Below are positions 23,310 to 34,862 of a stretch of 64,000 nucleotides of DNA, in pieces. Every line of letters starts with the position of its first letter. The stretch's first letter is position 1. The stretch is from Nematostella vectensis (Eukaryota; Cnidaria; Anthozoa; Actiniaria; Edwardsiidae), in the NCBI RefSeq assembly GCF_932526225.1, contig NC_064046.1, positions 12,569,208-12,633,207 on the forward strand. The letters are read 5' to 3'. Below the pieces are notes generated by a model. That model searched no databases. It was given only the letters and a program-made list of their open reading frames with translations, and had not been told where the DNA came from. Both the position numbers and the translations under genes were made by a program.

Positions 23310-24476
23310 GTACAGGACCCGAAATGATCCCAGGACCCGAAACGGTCCCAGGACCCGAAACGATCCCCAAAAGTACCCCAAATGATCCTCGGACCCGAAC
23401 CGGTACCGACGATTCCCCGAAATCAACCCCAAGGAATTGCGGTAATGGACAAAGGGAAAGCAGAAGAAATACTTGCAATTCTTGAAGCATAATTAAGGGT
23501 TAACAGCGACTCAATTTCTAAACAACGTGACTTAAAGATATTAAATTCCAATACAATACTTCTATTTATTAAATTGCCCGGCGTTAAACACATAAACAGA
23601 GTCCAAAACAAATACACAACTTTCAATTGCTACTGAAAGGAATACAGCATAAACATAGCACAGCTTTGCTCAGATCAACCAAACTCTCGACTTTCCATCA
23701 CACTCTAAACATTTTGCGGTTCCGACATATGACTCTCATTTCCTGTAAACATCACCCCTAAAATTAATATTCATTTGACAACCAAACATGTATTTCACCA
23801 CGAAATTCTTGTTTACACGAGCGAATATTTACCGACACATTATATTTAGGCAGCCGGTTTGGCCGAGAAGATGGAATGACAAAAGCACACTGAGTAATAC
23901 ACTCGAACAACCCTTCTACTACCGATGCAAAATATTAAGAGGATGTGGCATTTGTTGAAAGCAATATTATGTGAGTTTTGAATTTCCTCATGTAGTCGTG
24001 CGTACACCCCGGCATGATCTCATGATAGAATAATTCTTTCATTCGCCGAATACAAACATGCAAAAAAATAACCTTAACACATTTCGCTTTCTATGAAAAG
24101 CAGCATGTCCTATCCTTTCTTTTTGGCTTGTTATGTAAAGATGATTTATCCACACCGTGTTCTTCAAATTACTATCACAGGAATTGTTAGTTGACCCCAA
24201 TTTCTGACTCAACCACTGTATTTCCCCCGCAGTCCTATATTAATATCTTAATACTATAGTTTTAGTTAATGTAAATTTCCTTTTAATAACACAAATAAAG
24301 CTAAATGTTTCATATGTTTTTAAAACTGAAAGCCAATCCTTACACATTCCTTTTGTTGTCCATTACTGCAATTCCTTGGGGATCGTTTCGGGTCCCGGGA
24401 TCAGTTGGGGAACTTTTGGGGATCGTTTCGGGTCCTGGGATCGTTTCGGGTCCTGGGATCATTTCGGGTCCTGTAC
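23310..24476. mobile_element. Nested 1.17 kb TIR element with 6-bp target duplication
   Basis: Bounded by perfect 6-bp direct repeats agtttt (23304-23309 and 24477-24482). Inverted termini of about 145 bp begin gtacaggacccgaaatgatc and are themselves made of repeated (c)aggacccgaaacgatccc modules, ending with aaggaattgcggtaatggac / its inverse. The ~900 bp centre (23460-24350) is AT-rich and non-coding. It inserted into the larger element 22015-26962 and is therefore younger. Superfamily not assigned. Confidence 0.8.
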
Positions 24477-25829
24477 AGTTTTCCAGTGGTTTATGAACCA
24501 TTCTATTAGAATTTTATCAAAAAAACATATTTATTGTGTTTAAAGGTGACGCGGGTTCGATGGTTTATAATTTGTTTATGAAATTCAAACCTTGTTGCGC
24601 TAATATTTGTAATCCATCGAATCCTAAAAAGCCAGAAACCACAGTTACAACAATATAAGCTGTTTGAAATACCAAGCCAGCTATTGCCGAATTTGGCATT
24701 TCATTGAAAGCACCAGTTTCGATAAAACATATACTTTTAAGTATATATCTATAGAAGAGTGGTCTAACATGCAAGTTCGACGGCGCTTGCACGTAATTTT
24801 GATCTATCAAAATATTTTGAGTACATCGATATCAACACTTTCAAATAAAAGGCATATACATTTGGCAATTTGCTTGTTATAATCTCTAAACAGCTATTTT
24901 TAGTCCATGGTATTTGGCTTTTCAGGGTTCGAAAGAATTGTGAAACCTGTGTTAAAACAAGTTCGTATCAGCGCGGTTATAATAGCATAGCTGTTATTTC
25001 GCGTCTGTTACAGAGGGGTGTGTTAATACACGAACATGCGAAAGCACACTTACAAACAGGAAGAAAGCTCTGCTAAGCAGGGTTGAGGGCCTAGACACTC
25101 AAAGCTATCCAGGCGCTTGTGGAGCACCTACTAAGTTAAAGGCATGACAAATAATAATTACTAATTTTACACTTACAGACTTATCTATTGTGATTGGTTC
25201 TGATTAATAATCGCGACAAACATCATACTGTAGTCCTTGTAGTCCCTTTTCCTGCAGAAAAAAAAGAGAGGAAAAATTAATAGAGATTACTTACATTTAT
25301 TTACTATTTGTATTTAAAAACAAAGAAAAACAAAACAAGAGCAACACATTAGACAGCAAAAGTGATAAAAGTTCATTGTTATCCAGCCTAGTTTTTATAT
25401 ACAATGCTCAGGAATACTCTACACAGCAAAATTGATAAGTTTATAAACAGTATGGACAGCACAACTAATGAAATCCTCCGAGCTAATAATCTCACTGAGT
25501 GATGAACCAGTAGCGTGTCAGCTGTTGATAAATAGCTTGGTTCGCACTACCGAAGCCTCGAAATATAAATCATAACAGAATAAGTTCTTTTTTTGCCTTG
25601 CTGTTACCCAAAGAAATTAAAGGTTATTGGCTTATCTCCTTATGAATAAATAGCTTGGCTAAATAGTATTGTAAGTTTAATAATTTAGTTTGTTAGGACA
25701 TTGTTTCAACCGTTATCGAAGCTTTACTTTCCCCTCTGAATATCCTGGCCCACAAAATATATTCTTAACTCACCATTAACTTTATAATATGCATTCCACT
25801 GTATCGTCTTGAAGAAGATAGGAATTCGA

Positions 25830-26790
25830 GGTAGAGGCAAAACTCAAAGTTATAACACGCGTAACGCTGAGGCGGTTAACCGTCGACCAGACCGCCAAAC
25901 TTTTGAAAAGAAAAAATCCGCTGGCCCCTGTACCGCTTTTGCTATCAGTAAAAAAATATTTGCGAATACACGCGGAAGACTTGGGAATATTCCAGATCTT
26001 ACACTGTAGAATATTCGAGCAGACGCGGTGTCCACCTCATGTCTTACCACTGGGGAAGACTTGCGGAAAACTCGAGTTTACACCCATGGATTATTAGGGG
26101 AAGACATGCGAATACGAACAAAAGGGGGGTTACCAAAGGGGGGCTATGAAGACATGCGAATATGCGCGCAAGACATGGGGAATATTCCACATCTTACACT
26201 ATAGAATATTCGAGTAGACGCAGCGACGACCTCATGTCTTACCACCGGGGGAAGTCTTGTAGAATACACGAGTTTACACCCGTGGATTATTAGGGGAAGA
26301 CATGCGAATACGAACAAAAGGGGGGTTACCAAAGGGGGGTTATGAAGACATGCGAATATGCGCGCAAGACATGGGGAATATTCCAGATCTTACACTCTAG
26401 AATATTCGAGTAGACGCAGCGACGACCTCATGTCTTACCACCGGGGGAAGTCTTGTAGAATACACGAGTTTACACCCGTGGATTATTAGGGGAAGACATG
26501 CGAATACGAACAGAAGGGGGTTTACCAAAGGGGGTTTATGAAGACATGCGAATATGCGCGTAAGACATGGGGAATATTCTAGATCTTACACTGTAGAATA
26601 TTCGAGTAGACGCGGAGTCGACTTCATGTCTTACCATCGGGGAAGACTTGTGTAAAACACGAGTTTACACCCGTGGATTATTTGGGAAAGACATGAGGTA
26701 GACACTAAGTATGCACCTTGTCTTCCATATGGTGTAAATTAGATGCATACTCGCATCTTCCGCGTGTCTTCACACGGTGTATATTAGGGC
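25830..26790. repeat. 195-bp tandem array, right subterminal
   Basis: The word gaatattcgag recurs at about 26009, 26204, 26400 and 26596 (period 195-196 bp), with partial units on both sides. Each unit has multiple GGAAGAC/GTAAGAC words (the complement of GTCTTCC in the left array) and gcgaatatgcgcg. Units 2 and 3 are nearly identical, indicating recent homogenisation. Confidence 0.95.
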
Positions 26791-26962
26791 ATTACTTGTT
26801 GTAATTTATAGTCTTGAGTATATTCGGAGAATACTTAGGGAAGACACGGGAATATTTACCCCTAGGGGGAAGACGCAAGGAAGACAGAGGAAGATTTCAA
26901 ATCTTACTTAAATCTGCCCTCAGGAGTATATCTGAGAATACTCGACTTTTTTTTTTGCCGTG

Positions 26963-28282
26963 AACGTAGGAAGAACCACCGGACATCCTCTATCTGCTGG
27001 TGTGCGTCGGACCTTGTGGTCTGCGTCGACAGTTGGTTAATTAATAAACCTTTAAAAGAAAGAGTCGACAGCAACGCAGATTTATGTTTTTTAGAACGAT
27101 ATTTCGGCAGACCATTACCTGCCTTCTTCAGCTATGCTGGACTGGTGGATAGAAATATGCAACTGATGGTTTGCAACCATTCTCAGGAGGGCAAACTGTG
27201 CTAACTTTAGTAAAGCAAATGGGCGACTAGGTCACCTGTACTCCACAAAGGGTAGGAAGATTTCGTGCAATCGTGCAATAACAACCGATCCTAAGTCTCA
27301 CTGGGGACATTCCTTTGCATCTCGTCGGCCGAGTACACCTCAGCAATTAGGCCGATTAATGGAACGCTAAGGGTTACTTCCAGGCAGTAAGTCAGCTGTA
27401 ATTTTCGACCCTCTTCCTCCCCTTTGCAGGAGTCGCTTTAAAAAGACAAATGGTCCCTCTTAGGACGCCTGTGAAGGAGTATACATTTGTATGTTGTTTT
27501 TGTTAAGAATATTTTTCTGTATAAAAACCCATTATATATTGTATTTATATCGTTTCGTGGATGTGCAGGCTCCACCACTGTTTAGAATTTTATTTCCATT
27601 TGTTCCTGTTAATTGGATTTACCGATAAATTTTATTATCATTTGTTATATACTGAAAGCTGGAAGTATCTATATTATGGTTTATAAAGACAAAATATATT
27701 AAATACATTGGTAATTTGGCTTAATATTTAATCTGTATTTGTGCTACAAACCAGATCATATCAGTAAAATATTAAAGCTCCTAAAAAATTCATAACCCTC
27801 TCCTCCCTCTGAAGGCTTTATTAACCATTTCTAAGCCCCTGCCCCTCCTTTGGTGGTTAAAAATTTTCGGAGCCTCCCCTCCATATCCCCCCCTCTACCC
27901 CCCCCCCCCCCTCGGTGTAGCTTTATATGCTTGGAAAACAGGAAATTTCCTCTAGAATTCTATTCATGGGGGGTTCAGAGTAAAGGAGGGCAGGTGAGAC
28001 TCAGTACTTTCTCACTTTTACATAGAGCATACGAAACTCACAGATAACATTTATCTTGTTTGTTTTTTTAGTTCCTTTTCACTGGTAATCATGAGCTTGC
28101 GCAACCGCTTGCCAAAATAGCACTATACATTTAAGCTCTAACTACAATCTGATTCTTACTATGAACTATTGTATTCTCCCTGAAAAAAGAAGGACGATGC
28201 TTCCCTGGACCCTGTAACAAAGACTGTGTAAAATATTTCAGTACTTATACAACTTCAAAACGAATTCTGTTAACATATTCAC
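26963..28282. other. Intergenic with possible LINE/Penelope-type remnant
   Basis: Near 27090-27130 is gaacgatatttcggcagacc followed by cattacctgccttcttcag, a word pattern common at ends of retroelement-derived repeats; no coding remains. A C-run at 27895-27912 lies in a C/T-rich stretch. No gene supported; the fucosyltransferase-like gene ends at 28283. Confidence 0.4.
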
Positions 28283-31200
28283 TCAGTAAAAATTCTTCAG
28301 CTTTGTTTTGGAGTTCATCTGTTCAAAGCTTGAACAATCTTCGTCACCAAATGCAAACGCACTTTTATTGCGCATGCTCATAGCAACCGCTGAATAGCTG
28401 AAACTGCTGTCGCAGATGATGAGGTAGTCACATTCTGCGAGCAGAAACTGGTCGACGAGCATTGAGACAATGCCTTCTGAGACCCCGGATATAGTCTGAA
28501 TGGAAGCATGCACCGGGGACTTTGTCTTACTTTTTGTACAATTCATACTTGACTTTGATGACAGTTGCCCTCGTGTTGCAACTACCATTGCACGCAATTT
28601 GTAACTCGTTGCCGCGCTTGCCTTATGGTTTGCGACATGCTTTTTGCTCAGTTTCTTTGCTATAGTTTTATCTAAGTGTTCAATGGTTAAGTTGGTTGAT
28701 AGAACTTTCGCTTGGTATCGCTGTTTAGCAAACTCTCGAACAAAGCCGCTATCAGTCGCTAGAAACAATTTCGTTTTCCCAAACACTTTTGGCCCAAGAT
28801 TCCTTTCGAACCTCTCCGCACACTTTAAAAAGCCCAAGACACCTTTGTTATTTGGAACTGATTGGTTCGCGGTAAACGCAGTGTCGCCAGTCCTAATATG
28901 CATGCCTATAACCGGGTACCCTGTGCTTCGCATTTTTCCCGCCATTTTCTGTGTGTAGTGTTCTATGATTGGAGATTTCTTGAAAAGAAAATGGAACGCA
29001 CAGCCGAAAAGAGAGGCATACGTCACATCAGGCTGTATCAATGGCTTCACTCCTAGTTCCCTAGCTCTTTTCATGAGGTATTTATTTTTAGGTATATTTT
29101 TTTCGGCAAAATACCATATGGTGTTTACCGCTTCGACGGGGAACTCGAAATATTTGTCGAAATCAGTACGAGTGAACCATTTCGTAAATCCCTCGCTGTG
29201 TTCAATGTGCCAACCGTTCTTTTGTTTCTCCGCTAGTTTATGAGTTCCCCAGTAATGCCTTCGTATTCCTTGAGTCTCGTTTTCGCGACATTCAAGCGGC
29301 TTTGTGTAATTCCATTGCAACCCTCTTGGCATTAGGTGTTTTTCCAGGGGCTCCGGTGTAGTCCAGTCAATGAGAAACGCTCGATCGGTGAGAACTGCGA
29401 GATAGAACAGCGCTATTACAGCACGAATACGATTTCCGTACCCGAAGCAGCCATGACCCTCCCCAGGACAGCTATATACCAAGTATCGCTTCTTCTCTCG
29501 ACCTGAGATGATGCGATTTTGAAGACGGGTGTAACGGTGTAGCCATTGACCACCGCAAGAAGAATACAAACTTCTTTTAACTCCATAACCCTCGAGTTTC
29601 AAATCAAAATCATCAAGTCTCGTGTCTGTTATTTTTTCTTGGATCTTGGTTCTTGTTCCTTTCTTTTTTGTAAACTTTAGTACCTTGTATTGGCGACGAG
29701 AGTTTTGAGAAGGTTTTCTTAGAACTTGATTTCTAAAAACTAGATTTTCCTGGAACCACGTTGTTTTCCAGTCGGCCTTACGTTTTCTTGGGAGATAGGG
29801 CTGCGGTTGTTCGCCAGTTATTGCTGTCTGCTTTGCGCTCTCCACACGTGCGTATTTTAATGCCTCAAATCTGTTTTCAGTCTTCCAATAGTTTAAGTAT
29901 TTGCTCTCTAAAGGAAAAACAAATTACATTTAGCTTTAGGGTCGTCATTTATCAACTAGCTGGAGGGGGTCGGAGGTATGATCCCCCACTCCTCTGAAAT
30001 CCGACTCGAGCCCCCTGGAAAAAATTAAGTTGAAGCTCTCGTAAGCGACCACCTTGGGAACTGAAAATTGTGGTCGTTAACGGAGCTGGTCTCTTACGAG
30101 AGCTTGCCCTCATAAGCGACCACTGGGCGTCAAAAACTTGAACAATAGGTGTTGGTCGCTTACGGGAGCTTAATTAAAATGCTGGAATCTAAAAGTTATC
30201 GTGATAATAACAACGCTGTGATATTTTGGTTTATTGCTTGATTTTAAAACTAGGTATTTGACTTATCATGGGAGTGAGTTGTTTTATTTAATAGCAATTA
30301 ATTCTACGCAAAGTAGCTCGTTATGCTCGTTTATATCGACGACTTGAGCTTTTCGTCATGAGAATATCTTCTGCGTCTACGACGATCGCATGGCGTCTTT
30401 TGTTAGCCGATTTCTAAAGCGTGCAACAAACAAGTGGATGCCTATTGTAACTGGAAAAAGGATAAACCGTGGAGCTGGCAATGGACTAGAGATTCCTTGC
30501 ATTTATAAATTTTCGGGAGACAAAGAAATGTCAATCCCATGGTTGAAATTGAAGTTAAGAAAATTGTAATTATGAAATTCTTTAATGGTTGCCTACTGGT
30601 TGCCCACATTGTTGCCTACTACGCTTATACATATCAAACATATTCCCCAAGGATAGTGTCCTTCGTTTGCATTGCCTTATATGGTCATTGATGCCCATAT
30701 TTAGAAGAGCTAAAGTTTTCCCGCTCCCTGATCTCCAGAAAATATGGTGAAAAATGCTGATTCCTGTCAATTTGAGACTCATGGCAAGAATTTGTCCAAA
30801 AAAAACTGACAGCTTGGTCAAATTTTTATCTCACTAATCTTGAAAAGCCCTTAGACCCAGGCCTCCAAGTGATTGACCGAGCGGGTTTGAAGGTCACCCA
30901 AATATTGATATGTGTGATTTCAGCATGTATTGGATATGATGTTTATCAGGTGTTGACTGATGTCAAAAATCATTGTGGTCGCTTACGAGAGCTTTAAAAT
31001 AAAAGAAAATCTTAGTTAGTGGTTTGAAATTGTGGTCGTTAACGGAGCTGGTCGCACCGATAAGTTGGTCGCTTACGAGAGCTTAGAATTACAGAGTTTT
31101 TTTTTGACAATTCAATCGGTGATTCGTGATCGTGGTCGTTATCGGAGCTGGTCGCTTACGAGAGCGGTCGCTCAGAGAGCTTCGACTGTAGAAACTTTTA

Positions 31201-31789
31201 AGGACAAGGGGCATTTACCCCCCCCCCCCCCCCCCCTCTACCCTCTGGAACCCCTGGACGTTTTACCCCTCCCCCACCCCCCGAAATTCCCCCTCCATAG
31301 GGGTGGGAGGGGGTAGGGTATGGATGTTTTCTGGAACTACACAATCGGGAATAATTTTTTTTTCGAGAAAGAATCAAAGTACAATAAAACAATTATCGAA
31401 TTCTGTTTTAGTGATATGCGAAATAAACAATGTCTTGCTAAGTGAAATAAGTACCGGTCTTTGGCGTCGCCTGTTTCTTGTCTCGGTATTGATTATTCCG
31501 GATATCAATAAAACCTCATCCAGTAATTGTTCATGATGGTGTTGATAATGTTGATGTAGATGATGATGAATGATGGTGAGAATTCTCTAACAATGGTTAA
31601 TGAATGAGATGATTATTCCTTACCTGTTTCTCGGAATTCGCTGTACAGTAGAAACATCACAATGCAAGTCATTAACGTGAACGCCAAGAACCACTTGGCG
31701 GCTCTCTTGTGTTGCAGCATGTGCTGTCCTCTTTCTCGCACGAAACTAGCATCTACATCTACATTGTTAATCCACAAAGGGGTTACCAT
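28283..31789 (-). CDS. Type II membrane fucosyltransferase-like glycosyltransferase
   Basis: Exon 1 is 31789-31624 (donor GTAAGG) and exon 2 is 29907-28283 (acceptor tttcctttag), 596 aa with a split Glu codon keeping phase. Residues about 34-53 (KWFLAFTLMTCIVMFLLYSE) form one hydrophobic segment after a short cytosolic tail containing RxxKR-type charges: a type II Golgi anchor. A Lys/Arg-rich stem follows. The catalytic region begins near residue 195 (RYLVYSCPGEGHGCFGYGNR, a glycine-rich donor-side loop). It continues to MHIRTGD at about 391-397, the HxRxGD motif shared by alpha-1,2/alpha-1,6 and protein O-fucosyltransferases of GT-B fold, and ends with DYLIICDSSFSYSAVAMSMR. The likely reaction is GDP-fucose-dependent transfer in the Golgi lumen; acceptor and CAZy family are not decidable. 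An acceptor-like ccacag precedes the ATG by two bases, so a 5' UTR exon may lie upstream. The intron carries a DNA transposon. Confidence 0.8.
30027..31191. mobile_element. DNA transposon copy with GAGCGACC/TAAGCGACC termini
   Basis: The left end has gaagctctcgtaagcgacca and the right end, reversed, cgaagctctctgagcgaccg followed by ctctcgtaagcgaccag; several further internal repeats of 'gtcgcttacgagagc' and 'gtggtcgttaacggagctgg' occur on both sides. A second copy lies at 57757-58600 in opposite orientation. The element sits in the intron of the fucosyltransferase-like gene. Confidence 0.75.
30390..30569 (+). CDS. Transposon-borne short ORF (59 aa), HIRAN-like fragment?
   Basis: Starts MASFVSRFLKRATNKWM, then VTGKRINRGAGNG and EIPCIY.FSGDKEM, ending at TAA 30569. 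The same protein start is kept in the other copy (minus strand from 58526), arguing that it was once coding in the element. From memory it resembles the C-terminal part of a HIRAN-like domain protein that is very abundant in anthozoan gene sets (pattern SRxxxxFLxRxG...VTGxRRxSxxLxQGGLEIPC); this link is tentative. Here it is truncated and probably inactive. Confidence 0.45.
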   Translation: MASFVSRFLKRATNKWMPIVTGKRINRGAGNGLEIPCIYKFSGDKEMSIPWLKLKLRKL

Positions 31790-31983
31790 CACTGTGGATA
31801 TAAATTAATTGTATAAGTAAATAAATAAATAAATAAATACATTAATTAATTAATTAACTAAAATAATAATAATAATAATAAAAATAATAATAAGGCAGAA
31901 TAAAAAAAAGATGAAATAAAGTAAAAAGATAAAAATCTTTTAAACAGCATTGTTAGTATTAATATAATTTTATTAATTTTATT

Positions 31984-32262
31984 TTATTTTATTCGTTCTC
32001 TAAAAATATCTGCACCAGTGGAATCCAGGGTAAGGCGGGGCAGCTTGTTCCATTCTTTTATTGTCCTACAGAAAAACGAGTTCTTATAAGCTTCTGTTCT
32101 TGGACATAACTCGATAAATTTATCTGGATGAGAGCTGCGTAATTGGCGGGTGCGTCTATCAATATTGTCTGGTATCTCAAGTGCTGATTTTTTGTTAACA
32201 GCCTTGTAAAATAATGTAAGCCTGGTATCCTGGCGCCTTTTAGAGAGAGGGGGCCACTCCAA
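31984..32262 (-). mobile_element. Non-LTR retrotransposon 3' coding remnant
   Basis: The minus strand encodes MEWPPLSKRRQDTRLTLFYK, then NKKSALEIP and RTEAYKNSFFCRTIKEWN.LP, the standard C-terminal tail of LINE reverse transcriptases (compare the 9403-9684 fragment). Its 3' side runs into A/T-rich simple sequence (taataataataat, aaataaataaat at 31815-31900). Only the extreme 3' part is present. Confidence 0.75.
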
Positions 32263-33339
32263 ATCGTTTAGGATGTTTGTGACTGTGCCAGGACCACGCG
32301 GCTAATAACTCCCCTGCAAAATACAGGGTAATTCGTTTTTTTTTTTTCAACCAAGCGCGGTAGCTAGTTGTGTATTCCGATTGATTTAAAGTGTGCCCGT
32401 GCAGAAAGTATCTTTTCCATCCTTTGTCCTTCACCACATAAAATTCTGCAGACAAGTAATGTTAAGTAGGGAAAACTAATAGCATGAATTGGGGTCATCA
32501 GACAATGAATTTGGGTAATATAAGACCGGCAAAACTGTTGGCAATTTTATCTGTCATAACTTAAATAAAGAATGCAAACATATAAATCTGACAAAAAGCC
32601 AAGCAAATAATATTGATAAAGCTTGTAAAACTTATTTGTTCGACGTTTTGTCAGAGCTTTGTTTCTGTAAAAATAAGTAATAATGTAAATATTTATTGCA
32701 AACACTCCAAAACCCCTTCAGAACAATCGCAGAAAAAATATATATATATACCTGGAAAAATTCTTGAATACAGAAAACAGATGCACTCTTAATCGTGGGC
32801 TTTGTTGTATTCCAAACGCTTGGATGTTTTTGCGATTTTCCTTCCTCTCTGTGAAATGGATCTAAACTCGAGCTCCACAAGCAGCGTCTCATGTATTCCG
32901 ATTCTTGATTAAAACGCAAGGATGCACACACTAATAGATTGTTTTGTACGTTATATTGAATTATGTGCATATTTTGTCTTTTTCTTTACCAAACGCGATA
33001 AAAACAACTAAAAGGTTTAACTTCCCTTTAACATACACTGATTTCTGCATTTCAAGTTGATGATGAAAGAAAAAGTTTTTTTTTACGACTTTTTGTTTAA
33101 TTTTTGAACTTTTGATCGCCTTCCGAAATCCACCGTAATCTCAGCCCCACAATACGGGGTTGTCTTTGGTAGTGTTATATAGTGTGGTACTGTTGTTGTA
33201 CTGGCTTGGTGGTATTCTATTGTTTTAGAATTGTTAGGCAGGGCTCAAGGATGAATATTTTAAGCAAATTCCAAATGCATTTTATGATAATCGAGACGGA
33301 TTATGTAACCTCGATGTAATTGGGGCATCGCAATCCAAT
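32263..33339. other. Gene-poor stretch with weak exon-like segments
   Basis: The minus-strand segment ending at about 32753 (SEYMRRCLWSSSLDPFHREE... up to a CAG|GTATAT donor) and another at 32255-32455 (KDKGWKRYFLHGHTLNQSEY) are open and end or start near splice-like sites, but their phases do not join and neither resembles a family I know. They may be untranslated exons of the fucosyltransferase-like gene or chance frames. Confidence 0.25.
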
Positions 33340-33885
33340 CAAGTATACAAAAAAAATAATCTAATGGGAGTCTAAAGCTTAAAAATAGCCCCCCAAAAAA
33401 TAATCTAACGGGAGCCTAAAGCTTAAAAGTAGCCCCCAAAAAAATTAATCTAATGGGAGACTAAAGCTTAAAAGGAGCCCCCCAAAAAATTAATCTAATG
33501 GGAGACTAAAGCTTAAAAGGAGCCCCCCAAAAATTAATCTAATGGAAGACTAAAGCTTAAAAGGAGCCCCCCAAAAAATTAATCTAATGGGAGACTAAAG
33601 CTTAAAAGGAGCCCCCCAAAAATTAATCTAATGGGAGACTAAAGCTTAAAAGGAGCCCCCCAAAAATTAATCTAATGGGAGACTAAAGCTTAAAAGGAGC
33701 CCCCCAAAAATTAATCTAATGGAAGACTAAAGCTTAAAAGGAGCCCCCCAAAAATTAATCTAACGGGAGACTAAAGCTTAAAAGGAGCCCCCCAAAAATT
33801 AATCTAACGGGAGACTAAAGCTTAAAAGGAGCCCCCCAAAAAATTAATCTAATGGGAGTCTAAAGCTTAAAAGGAGCCCACCCCC
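33340..33885. repeat. ~45-bp minisatellite, about 12 copies
   Basis: The unit is close to aatctaatgggagactaaag + cttaaaaggagccccccaaa + aatt, repeated head to tail with 44-47 bp spacing. Copies at the left edge carry 'aaatagcc' or 'aagtagcc' variants, the central ones are nearly identical. Each unit contains the HindIII-like palindrome aagctt and a C6 run. A G-run (33920-33936) follows. Confidence 0.95.
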
Positions 33886-34737
33886 CTCCCCGCTGTAAAG
33901 GACGGACCATTAGAGTGAAGGGGGGGGGGGGGGGGATGGGGGAGGTTTCAGTTTTTCAAAATCGTTTCCTTCTTTTTTGAGCTGCATGCATTTTTTCCAG
34001 GTATTTTACCGTGTATATGATTTTTTTTGTTCCTTAACCAGCCATCCCCCTGCACTTTTTTAATAGGTCCGTCACTTAGAATGTGTATCATTGAATGATT
34101 AGCGGTTAAACACCGTTTTGGGAAATTATGTGTCGCAGCCAGCGTTGCATGATGGGACACCCTCATGTTTCAATGATAATAAAAGTTGCCACAGTTTGCA
34201 AACCGTTGTGGTAAAATATGCATGCAGCAACAGCAACATGCAGCAATCGAGGCTACCAGTGGAGTATCCAGAGAGTTTTTAAGGATGGTTGAATTTACGA
34301 AAACTAAACATCCTTCAAGCCCTCAAATTCCCAGCACAAGCAAATGTTTCGTAGCCACTTATGTCCAAAACACTTTATCAAATGTGTGTTTTTGTTTTTC
34401 GATGCACAAAAGCGCGAATAAAAGATAAAAAATGTAAACGAGACAACACAAACCTAATAAATGTTCAATTCAATGCTAAAATTCTTATTTTAATGTACAT
34501 TGCGCTCTTCAGACTTGGTGTTATTGTATGCGTGTTCTCTGTTGTAATAAGTGTTATTGTATAAGACACTGCTTTTTCGCAAGTGTATATCCCTTCGGGG
34601 TTAGTGAACAGCAAAAGTTGTAGTCAAATATCACTTCGTATTTCACAATACGTCTTACCGAGCTCATGCTATGGATTTCTTTCTATCGTGCCACGTGTGT
34701 GTGTAACTCCGAATATTAAACAAATTAATAAGGATGT

Positions 34738-34862
34738 ACAGGGCCGTAGCAGATGGGGAACCCCCCACCCCCTAGTAGGGGCGTGGCTGTGTCCCCCAAT
34801 ATTTTCAATGTTTCTGTATCGTGCCTCACCCAATATTTTGGGGCCTGCTACGGCACTGGTCT
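34738..34862. mobile_element. 'GGGCCGTAGCAG' inverted-repeat element
   Basis: 125 bp starting cagggccgtagcagatgggg and ending ggggcctgctacggcactg, with the conserved middle gtaggggcgtggctgtg and aatgtttctgtatcgtgcct. It is one of the best-preserved copies of a family also found near 5500-5640, 18245-18425, 39000-39170, 53205-53310, 53755-53945 and 59076-59260. Confidence 0.75.

Larger units (their letters stand above)
22015..26962. mobile_element. ~4.95 kb TIR element with subterminal tandem arrays (CACTA-like?)
   Basis: The termini are inverted: cacggcaaaaaagtcgagt at 22015-22033 and its reverse complement ending gccgtg at 26962, differing only in A-run length. Both sides are flanked by AAC (22012-22014 and 26963-26965), a 3-bp target duplication. 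Just inside each end is a tandem array (132-bp units on the left, 195-bp units on the right), both packed with GTCTTCC/GTCTTAC words, in inverted orientation relative to each other. Terminal CAC, a 3-bp duplication and dense subterminal repeats resemble EnSpm/CACTA elements; the superfamily is an inference. No transposase is seen, so this copy is non-autonomous. It contains the nested element 23310-24476. The remaining interior (22960-23300, 24483-25830) is AT-rich with no recognisable gene. Confidence 0.7.

Noticed and set aside
22180-26790. CRISPR-like or centromeric satellite arrays
   Set aside because: Units are directly adjacent with no unique spacers and are confined to the two ends of one TIR element in a eukaryotic genome.
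32255-32970. Two exons of a further minus-strand gene
   Set aside because: Each has one plausible splice site but the phases do not join and neither protein is recognisable; kept only as a weak note.
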